Part shown: piece after piece, positions 34,321-42,000 of the stretch
How the letters are laid out: every line of letters begins with the position of its first letter
How positions within the stretch are numbered: position 1 is the stretch's first letter
DNA from: Thiobacillus sp. UBA3361
Lineage (GTDB): Bacteria > Pseudomonadota > Gammaproteobacteria > Burkholderiales > Thiobacillaceae
Direction of reading: 5' to 3'
DNA length: 64,000 nucleotides
NCBI GenBank assembly: GCA_002360535.1
Contig: DEQR01000027.1
Span: forward strand, 62,001 to 126,000
Notes under the pieces: generated by a model
Told to the model about the DNA's origin: nothing
What the model saw: only the letters and a program-made list of their open reading frames with translations
Database searches by the model: none
Program-made: the position numbers and the translations under genes

Positions 34321-34938
34321 ATGCCCGTCGTTACCCAGATGTCCAATCTCGATCTGTTGTCCGCCCTGGTCGGCGAGAATACCGCCGACAACCTCTTGCA
34401 GGAGAACCAGGGTTCCCTCTATCAGCTGTTCTGCCAATCCGCCTGTGTCGACCACCGGGTGTCCAAAGCGCCCCCCGCCAGGGGGTGGAACCGGGTCCGC
34501 CTGCGGCTCGACGCCGCGCGCGAGTTGGTTCGGCGCGGGCTGGAGGAAGGCCTGCGGCAGCGGGATGCCCTCGCATCGCCCCAGGCGGTGCGGGACTACC
34601 TGCTGGCCAGCCTCTCACCCCTGGGCCACGAAGCCTTCGTGGTGCTGTTCCTGGACGCCCAGAACCGCCTGATCGCCGCCCGGGAATGCTTCCGGGGTAC
34701 CTTGAGCCAGACCAGCGTCTACCCCCGGGAGATCGTAAAGATTGCCCTGGAGTACAACGCCGCCGGCGTCATCTTTGCCCACAACCACCCCTCCGGAGTG
34801 GCGGAGCCCAGCCAGGCCGACCGGTGGCTGACGGAGCAATTGCGTCAGGCCCTGGCCCTGGTGGACGTGAAGGTGATCGACCACTTCATCGTCGCCGGGC
34901 GGGAAACCCTGTCCATGCTGGAACGCGGAATGATCTGA
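34321..34938 (+). CDS. radC: RadC-like JAB domain protein
   Basis: A 205-residue protein with the JAMM metal site: HNHPSGVAEPSQAD near residues 158-171, preceded by HEAFVVLFLDAQNRL and followed by DHFIVAG. The N-terminal part differs from chromosomal RadC. RadC/YeeS-type proteins are regular passengers of ICEs and prophages; a role in recombination or in cutting a conjugate is proposed but not settled. Preceded by leader 10. Confidence 0.88.
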   Translation: MPVVTQMSNLDLLSALVGENTADNLLQENQGSLYQLFCQSACVDHRVSKAPPARGWNRVRLRLDAARELVRRGLEEGLRQRDALASPQAVRDYLLASLSPLGHEAFVVLFLDAQNRLIAARECFRGTLSQTSVYPREIVKIALEYNAAGVIFAHNHPSGVAEPSQADRWLTEQLRQALALVDVKVIDHFIVAGRETLSMLERGMI

Positions 34939-34959
34939 GCCCGCTGCGTCCCATCGTCA

Positions 34960-35024
34960 CAACCCCTGCGGGGAAGCCTTTCCCCAAGGGGAAGGCATCT
35001 CCGCACTTTTCCAAGGAGATCGCC
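34960..35024 (+). ncRNA. Structured ICE leader 11
   Basis: Outer stem TGCGGGGA (34967-34974) with TCTCCGCA (34998-35005), inner hairpin CCTTTCCCC-AA-GGGGAAGG, then AAGGAG before the ATG at 35025. Confidence 0.68.
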
Positions 35025-35663
35025 ATGCTGTTCAAACTCAGGGAACTGTCCGACCTCTTCGCCGACGCTTGCGTGCGGGATGAAGCCGGGCAGCTCATGT
35101 TCCTGTCCCTCTACGGGCGGGATACCGCCATCCAGCAACTGCTCGCCGCCTTCACCCTCAAGGTGAACGAAGGTGGATTCGACAGCTTTCATCTACAGGA
35201 TCCGGCGGGTGAGTCCCACCTGGTGCACCTGGGCAATGTCGACCGGTTGGAGAAATTCACCGGCAAGCTGCCCCGGGACAACCTGTTCGGCAACCTGGTC
35301 CATCTGTGGCTCTACGACCCAGCCCTGATCCGGCCGGATCGCAGCAATCGTGTGGCCTGGGTGCTGGTGGATGGGGTCGATGCCCCCTCTGACCAGTCCG
35401 AGACCATCCGGACGCGGGTGTGGGGGCTTTACAAGCTGCTCTCGCCGGTCCCTTTGTTGGATACCTGGCAGCAGGCGGTTCTGTCCCGGACCGGGGACGA
35501 GGTGGTCACCTTGATGGGTGATACCCCGTATCCGCCCCTGGGCCGCATCGCCGCCGCCCGGGTTGGGCTGCCAGAGCACTTCCCGGAGATCGTTTCCGGG
35601 ATGGTGAAGGCTGGCGCATTGACGCAGGAAGCTACGGCGCCGGTGCTGGCCATGGCGGCTTGA
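35025..35663 (+). CDS. ICE protein of unknown function
   Basis: A 212-residue protein from the ATG at 35025 with AAGGAG upstream. Mixed alpha/beta, beginning LFKLRELSDLFADAC; a WVLVDGVDAPSDQ segment lies in the middle and a helical C-terminus follows. No domain recognised. It is conserved in position before the SNF2 helicase gene. Confidence 0.68.
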   Translation: MLFKLRELSDLFADACVRDEAGQLMFLSLYGRDTAIQQLLAAFTLKVNEGGFDSFHLQDPAGESHLVHLGNVDRLEKFTGKLPRDNLFGNLVHLWLYDPALIRPDRSNRVAWVLVDGVDAPSDQSETIRTRVWGLYKLLSPVPLLDTWQQAVLSRTGDEVVTLMGDTPYPPLGRIAAARVGLPEHFPEIVSGMVKAGALTQEATAPVLAMAA

Positions 35664-35684
35664 CTTGCCCCTGATCCATCTCAT

Positions 35685-35752
35685 CCATCCTCGCGGGGAA
35701 ACCTTCCCCTCCGGGGGGCGGTTTCTCCGCGTTTTCATTTCAAGGAGAAACC
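35685..35752 (+). ncRNA. Structured ICE leader 12
   Basis: Outer stem of 12 consecutive pairs: CGCGGGGAAACC (35692-35703) with GGTTTCTCCGCG (35720-35731), one G-U at the same place as in leader 11; inner CCCC-TCC-GGGG; AAGGAG before the ATG at 35753. Confidence 0.7.
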
Positions 35753-38029
35753 ATGTCTCACAGCGAAACCGAAATCCGTGTCGTCGATGCCTTCGACACG
35801 CCAGACCGCCACCTCTCCCTGACCCGCTTCATCGAGGAGTTCGGTGACGGCCTGCTGGATGCGGTGCAGTCCCAGAACCACGCCGTCTATTCCGGCCAGT
35901 CCGATCCGTGCCGGGAGTCGGCCATGGGCAGCCTTCTGCGCCAGCCTTTTCCGGCCCAGCGGGATGTGGTCCAGGCCGTCACCCGCTTATTGGTGGACGA
36001 GAACCAGCCCGCCGCCGTCATCAACGCGGAGATGGGTACCGGCAAAACCATGATGGCCATTGCCTCGGCCGCCGTGATGCACGGGGAAGGCTACAGCCGT
36101 ACCCTGGTGATCGCGCCGCCCCACCTGGTCTACAAGTGGCGCCGGGAAATCCGGGAGACCGTGCCCGAGGCCCGGGTGTGGATCCTCAACGGTCCGGACA
36201 CCCTCCGGAAACTGTTGCAGTTACGAAGCATGCAACGGCCACCGTCGGTCCCAGAGTTCTTCGTCATGGGGCGGGTGCGCATGCGCATGGGCTTCAACTG
36301 GAAGCCGGCCTTCATCACCCGCAAGCTGGTGGTGGGGGAAGGCGATGACCGACAGCGGGTGGCCTATGCTGCCTGCCCGAGGTGTGGGAGTCTGCTGACC
36401 CGGGGGGACGACGAGCCGTTGCCCGCCTTCCTCGCCACCGTGGAGCTCAACACCACCCGCCGCGCCTGCCCGGCCTGCGGGGAACGTCTCTGGACCCTGG
36501 TTCACCATCTTGGCCAGGCCAAGCCCAGGGCGGACATGCTGCGGGAGGCCCTGACCCAGATTCCTACCATCGGCGACAAGACCGCCCACCGGCTGGTCTC
36601 CGCCTTCGGCGAGGATCTGCTCACTGGAATGCTGGAGGACAACGTGTTCGAGTTCATCAACCTGATGGACTCGGACGGCGACCTGTTCTTCAACGACCGG
36701 CAGGCCCGGCGCATGGAGCGGGCCATGGCCAGCATGGAGTTCTCGTTCGGACAGGGGGGCTACCAGCCCACTGAGTTCATCAAGCGCCAGCTGCCCCAGG
36801 GCTACTTCGGCCTCTTGGTGGTGGACGAGGGCCATGAGTACAAGAACGAGGGTTCCGCCCAGGGCCAGGCCATGGGGGTACTGGCGCGCAAGTGCAGGAA
36901 GACGCTGTTGCTTACCGGCACCCTGATGGGCGGCTACGCGGACGATCTGTTCTACCTGCTCTGGCGGCTCAACCCCACGGCGATGATCGAGGACGGCTTC
37001 GGCTACTCAGCCCGCAGCAGCCTGGGCCCGGCCGCCATGCAGTTCATGCGCGAGCATGGGGTGCTCAAGGACATCTACAAAGAGTCCGAGAGCGCCTCCC
37101 ACCGCACGGCAAGAGGGAAGAACATCACCCATCGCACCTCCAAGGGGCCGGGTTTCGGACCCAAGGGGATCATGCGCTACGTGGTGCCCTGCACCGTGTT
37201 CCTGAAGCTCCGGGACATCGGTGGCAACGTCCTGCCACCTTATCGGGAGCACTTCGAGGCGGTGGCCATGACCGAATCCCAGCAGCAGGCCTACGAGCAG
37301 CTCACCCTGGGTCTCAAGTCCGAACTGCGCGAAGCCTTGCGCAAGGGCGACAAGAGCCTGCTGGGGGTGGTGCTCAACGTGCTGCTGGCCTGGCCGGACT
37401 GCTGCTTCCGCGACGAGCGGGTGGTGCATCCTCACACCCGCCAGCAATTGGCCTATGTGCCCGTCCAGTTCAGCGAGACTGAGGCCATGCCCAAGGAGCA
37501 GCAGCTCGTCGCGCTGTGCAAGTCGGAGAAGGCCCGCGGCCGGCGGGTGCTCGTGTATTCGGTCTATACCGGCACGCGGGACACCACCAGCCGGCTCAAG
37601 GCCACTCTGGACCGACACGGCTTCAAGACGGCGGTGCTCCGGGCGAGCGTGGAGGCCGCGAAGCGGGAAGACTGGCTGTTCGAGCAGGTGGACCGTGGCG
37701 TGGAGGTGCTCATCACCAACCCCGAACTGGTCAAGACCGGCCTGGACATGCTGGAGTTTCCGACCATCGTGTTCCTGACCACTGGGTACAACGTCTACAC
37801 CCTGCAGCAGGCCGCCCGGCGCAGCTGGCGCATCGGCCAGAAGGCGGACGTGGACGTGTACTTCCTGGGCTATCGGGGTAGCGCCCAGATGGCCTGCCTG
37901 GAACTCATGGCCAAGAAGATCGCCGTATCCCAGTCCACCAGCGGCGACATGCCCGAGTCGGGCCTGGACGTGCTGAACCAGGACGGGGACGCCATCGAGG
38001 TGGCCCTTGCCAGGCAGTTGGTGGGTTGA
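35753..38029 (+). CDS. SNF2-type DEAD-like helicase of the ICE core
   Basis: A 758-residue protein. Walker A is AEMGTGKT at about residues 91-98, motif II is VVDEGHEY near 356, and the C-terminal helicase lobe contains RRSWRIGQKADV, the SNF2 motif VI. A zinc ribbon (CPRCG near 207 and CPACG near 239) and a helix-hairpin-helix-like segment (LTQIPTIGDKTAHRLVSAFG) are inserted between motifs I and II. It may remodel DNA-protein complexes during element replication or transfer; no substrate can be named. It is the last ICE core gene before the defence cargo and is followed by a terminator. Confidence 0.85.
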   Translation: MSHSETEIRVVDAFDTPDRHLSLTRFIEEFGDGLLDAVQSQNHAVYSGQSDPCRESAMGSLLRQPFPAQRDVVQAVTRLLVDENQPAAVINAEMGTGKTMMAIASAAVMHGEGYSRTLVIAPPHLVYKWRREIRETVPEARVWILNGPDTLRKLLQLRSMQRPPSVPEFFVMGRVRMRMGFNWKPAFITRKLVVGEGDDRQRVAYAACPRCGSLLTRGDDEPLPAFLATVELNTTRRACPACGERLWTLVHHLGQAKPRADMLREALTQIPTIGDKTAHRLVSAFGEDLLTGMLEDNVFEFINLMDSDGDLFFNDRQARRMERAMASMEFSFGQGGYQPTEFIKRQLPQGYFGLLVVDEGHEYKNEGSAQGQAMGVLARKCRKTLLLTGTLMGGYADDLFYLLWRLNPTAMIEDGFGYSARSSLGPAAMQFMREHGVLKDIYKESESASHRTARGKNITHRTSKGPGFGPKGIMRYVVPCTVFLKLRDIGGNVLPPYREHFEAVAMTESQQQAYEQLTLGLKSELREALRKGDKSLLGVVLNVLLAWPDCCFRDERVVHPHTRQQLAYVPVQFSETEAMPKEQQLVALCKSEKARGRRVLVYSVYTGTRDTTSRLKATLDRHGFKTAVLRASVEAAKREDWLFEQVDRGVEVLITNPELVKTGLDMLEFPTIVFLTTGYNVYTLQQAARRSWRIGQKADVDVYFLGYRGSAQMACLELMAKKIAVSQSTSGDMPESGLDVLNQDGDAIEVALARQLVG

Positions 38030-38047
38030 GGTCCTAAGTTGAAACGC

Positions 38048-38086
38048 AAAAGCCCGCCTCCCGTGAGGGAAGTGCGGGCTTTTTTT
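38048..38086 (+). terminator. Rho-independent terminator after the SNF2 helicase gene
   Basis: AAAAGCCCGC (38048-38057) pairs with GCGGGCTTTT (from 38074), ending in a run of seven T. A textbook intrinsic terminator that closes the ICE core transcript. Confidence 0.88.
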
Positions 38087-38149
38087 ATGTGACCATCAAT
38101 GGCGCCTTAGGTGTTTGGTGTGTTCCAATAAATCGGCAGTTATTGACAC

Positions 38150-38779
38150 ATGCCGGAGAAATGCAACAGCATGCAAGGCATGGATACTACTGCCGAGAGA
38201 CTTATTGATCTGGTGCGAAATCAGGGATTGATACGTCCCCGCGACCTCGCCCCTCTGGGTATCCCCAGGGTCGCGCTGACCCGCGCCGTCCGTCGTGGAG
38301 AGCTTGAGCGGATCGGGCGGGGTCTGTATGGACTTCCGGGGCGCCCCGTCTCGGCCCACGGCGCGCTGGCCGAGGTGGCACGCAGGGTGCCGAAGGGCGT
38401 CGTCTGCCTGCTCTCGGCCCTGCGGTTCCATGGCCTGACAACACAGGTACCCTTCGAGGTTTGGCTGGCCATCGATAACAAGGCGATTGTGCCGAAACTC
38501 GACTATCCACCGCTGCGTATCGTCCGTTTCTCCGGGGCCGCGCTCACCGAAGGCGTCGAGGAGCATGTCGTGGATGGCGTGGCGGTCCGCGTGACCGGCG
38601 TTGCCAAGACCGTCGCTGACTGCTTCAAATACCGGAACAAGATCGGCCTCGACGTTGCCCTGGAAGCGCTGCGCGAGGCCTGGCGGGAGAAGCGCATGAC
38701 CAGCGACGATCTCTGGCGATACGCCAAGGTCTGCCGCGTGGCCAATGTGATGCGCCCGTACATGGAAAGTCTGATATGA
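38150..38779 (+). CDS. AbiEi-type antitoxin (type IV toxin-antitoxin)
   Basis: A 209-residue protein; starts at 38171 (MQGMDTT) or 38180 are possible and may be better placed. The N-terminal winged helix (LIDLVRNQGLIRPRDLAPLGIPRVALTR, then GELERIGRGLYGLPG) is the AbiEi antitoxin/autorepressor domain, and the middle VCLLSALRFHGLTTQVPFEVWLAI and C-terminal TVADCFKYRNKIGLDVALEALREAW are the family core. It normally represses its operon and counteracts the AbiEii nucleotidyltransferase. Here the downstream toxin is only a remnant, so it is an orphan. Confidence 0.85.
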   Translation: MPEKCNSMQGMDTTAERLIDLVRNQGLIRPRDLAPLGIPRVALTRAVRRGELERIGRGLYGLPGRPVSAHGALAEVARRVPKGVVCLLSALRFHGLTTQVPFEVWLAIDNKAIVPKLDYPPLRIVRFSGAALTEGVEEHVVDGVAVRVTGVAKTVADCFKYRNKIGLDVALEALREAWREKRMTSDDLWRYAKVCRVANVMRPYMESLI

Positions 38780-38967
38780 GCGCCGGCTATTTCGCCGCTT
38801 CGATCTGCGCCCGCCGCCTCAGCAAGGCTCGGGTCGAGACACTGGACTTCATGCGTCTCTTTGGGATGGCGGGCCTTCTAGCCTCTGCCCAGAACGAGCT
38901 ATCGCAAATCCCTTATTGGCGGCTGCTTTCTGATTTAATCCGAAGGTTGGAGGAGATGCTCGTCTGA
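38776..38967 (+). pseudogene. Remnant of AbiEii toxin gene
   Basis: A 63-residue frame that starts inside the antitoxin's stop (ATGA), exactly where abiEii should start. The first ~28 residues (AASICARRLSKARVETLDFM) resemble the N-terminus of AbiEii-type proteins, after which the nucleotidyltransferase domain is missing and the rest is unrelated. Toxin function is lost. Confidence 0.62.
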
Positions 38968-39026
38968 TATATGCCGGAAACAGTCGATGCACCACGATAT
39001 GACAATAAAACGTGAAGAGGATAGGG

Positions 39027-42000
39027 ATGAACGTCTTTCAGACACATTCCAAGATCGTAGCTGACTACGCGACCTACATTCGCAGCTTCCTGAAAATCGC
39101 CGACCCGGCGATTCGTTCCGTCGTGGAAGGTGAATTGGAACAGGGCAAGCTCTGGCCTGAACCCCTCCTTCAGTTCAATCCGGCTTTCGAACAAGGAGGC
39201 AGTCTTGGCGCCCTGGTTGCTGAGGGGGCGCTGCATCCAGACATACACGATATTTTCAAAGGCTATACGCTCTACCGGCATCAGGTTGACGCAATCAAAC
39301 TGGGTACGGCAGGCAAGGATTTCATCGTCACATCGGGAACGGGTTCCGGGAAATCACTTACCTACATCGGCTCCATCTTCCATCACCTGCTCTCCAATCC
39401 CGGCACTCAAGGTGTGGTTGCTGTGGTGGTGTACCCGATGAATGCGCTCATCAACTCCCAGCATGAGGAGTTCGAGCGCTACAAGAAGAATTACGAAGAA
39501 ACCACAGGGAAGTCTTTTCCAATCTCTTTCGGCCAATACACGGGCCAGGAGGACGAGGATAAGCGCGTGCGGATGCGCGATGACCCTCCCCAGATCCTGC
39601 TAACCAACTACATGATGCTGGAACTGTTGCTCACGCGGCTGCGTGAACGATCCATCCGGGATGGCATATATCAAAACCTGCGCTTCTTTGTCTTCGATGA
39701 ACTGCATACCTACCGTGGCCGACAGGGGGCGGATGTGGCCATGCTCATCCGTCGAATACGCGCGCAGTGCGGGCAGCCCGTGGTGTGTATTGGCACATCG
39801 GCGACCATGGTTTCGGTCGGCACCCTGGCCGAACAACGAATTGAGGTGGCAAAGGTTGCAACCTCCCTCTTTGGCAAGTCGTTCGCGCCGGATCAAATCA
39901 TCAACGAAACGCTGGATCGATCCCTGAATTATCCAGGGCAATTGCCTACAAGTGCCGAACTGGGCGCAGCCATCGCCGTGGGGATTGATTCGGAGGCTGA
40001 CGCGTCGATCCTGAAAACCCATCCGGTTGCCATCTGGTTGGAAAACCAAGTTGCTCTTCAGAACCGTGATGGCGTGCTGTTTCGTGGCCAACCAAGGCGG
40101 ATATCGGAAATCATCGGTGACCTGGCCGCATTCTCGGGCCAGCCCCCTGATACCTGTCGCCGACATCTTGAAGACTTACTCCAATGGATCAGCCTGGCCA
40201 ATCAGCGCCTTCAGGAAGCCGGCCAGCGCTATACCCTGCTCCCATTCAAGCTCCACCAGTTCATCTCCCAGACCGGGTCGGTCTACACCACACTGGACCA
40301 GGACGATAACCGCCACATCACCCTAGAGCCGGGGGTGTACCTCAAGGATGAGGCTGAGAAGAAACCGATCTTCCCCAACGTATTCAGCCGAGCAAGCGGC
40401 CATGCCTTTATCTGCGTCAGCCGCATGGGAGATAGGCTGGAGCCTCGAGAATTCCGTGAGAGTTCCGATGAAGACGAGGAAAGCACGGATGGATATCTGA
40501 TCGTGGGCGAGGAGGTATGGGATCCGCTGGATGATGTGGAACTGCTGCCGGAATCCTGGTTCCGTGTCACAAAGTCAGGCCCGGTGCCGGACAGCCGCAA
40601 GAAAGCCTTCTTTCCCACAAGGCTGTATTTCGACGAAACGGGGCAATGTTCTGAAACCAAGGCCATGAAGTGGTGGGGTTGGTTCATGAAAGCTCCATTG
40701 CTATTCGATCCCACTGGCGGAGTCTTCTACGACACCAAGACGAATGAAGGCACGAAACTCACCAAGCTGGGCAGTGAGGGGCGCAGTACCTCCACCACCA
40801 TTACCGCGTTCTCCATCCTCAACCGGCTGGATGACGCGGGCTACCGACCTCAGGACCAGAAGCTGCTTAGCTTCACGGATAACCGACAGGATGCCGCCCT
40901 CCAAGCAGGACATTTCAACGACTTCGTCCAAGTTGTGCGCTTGCGTGCGGGGATACGAAAGGCCCTAGAGTTGGCCGAACACAACGCGCTGACCTACGCC
41001 AATATCGGTGAGGCCGTGCGCAATGCCCTCAACCTGCCATTTCTGGACTTCGCCAACAAGAACGAGGAACCAGCCTTGGCCCCGGTCCGGCGAGGCTACG
41101 AGCAATGCTTCCAGGAATATCTGGTGTACCGGGCCATCGCCGATCTTCGTCGAAGCTGGCGCATCGTCCTGCCCAATCTGGAGCAATGCGGTCTTCTCGC
41201 CATCGACTATGCGGACTTGGATGAAATCAGCGCGACCGATGAATTCTGGCGATCCATGCCCCTGCTGGACCAGTTGAGCCACGCGGAACGCAAGGAGTTC
41301 ATCGGCACCATCCTGGATTTCTTCCGCCTCGAATTCGCCATCGAGAGCGAAAACTACCTTACCCCCTCCCGCATCAAGGAATATGAAAAACAATTCCGCG
41401 AGTTGCTGAAAAGCCCCTGGACGCTGGACCGCAACGAGGATCTCAGGGAGCCCTTCTTCATCCGGCTCGATCCGCTCCACAAGAGCGCGCGAATGTCCTC
41501 GAAAAGCATGGGTCCGGCGAGCGCCCTGGGCAAGTTCATCAAGCTTTTTGCACGCCAACGAGCGCAGGACCTGGATCTGACGAACCTCAACCTTAAGGGC
41601 GATCACTATCGCCAATTCATCCTCAGGTTGATGGGCATGCTGGAGCAGGCGGACTATCTCAAGTCCCAGATGGCCAGGAACGAGAAGAATGAGGAGGTTC
41701 CGGTCTATCGGCTGAGACTCAATAAGATCATCTGGCGTTTGGGGGATGGCAAGACCGTCAAGGCCGACGTTATCAAGCAGCGTTCCTATAAGGAACAGTC
41801 CCCCAGACCCAACGCGTTTTTCCAATCCCTCTACCTGCGGGATTTCGCTAATTCCAAGCGCTTGCGCGGTGAGGACCACACCGGCCAGTTGGGTACTGAA
41901 GCCCGTATCGAGCGGGAAGACTTATTCCGCCAGGGGCAGATCAGCGCCCTGTTCTGTTCGCCCACCATGGAGTTGGGCATCGATATTGGCGGCCTCAGCG

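Noticed and set aside
35692..35731. The leader stems read as intrinsic terminators
   Set aside because: They lack T-runs, lie immediately before ribosome sites and recur only upstream of starts. Attenuation remains possible, but simple termination does not explain the conservation.
26983..35752. The repeated leaders as a CRISPR array
   Set aside because: The copies are spaced by whole genes, differ in sequence and are structured with compensatory changes; there are no uniform spacers and no cas genes.
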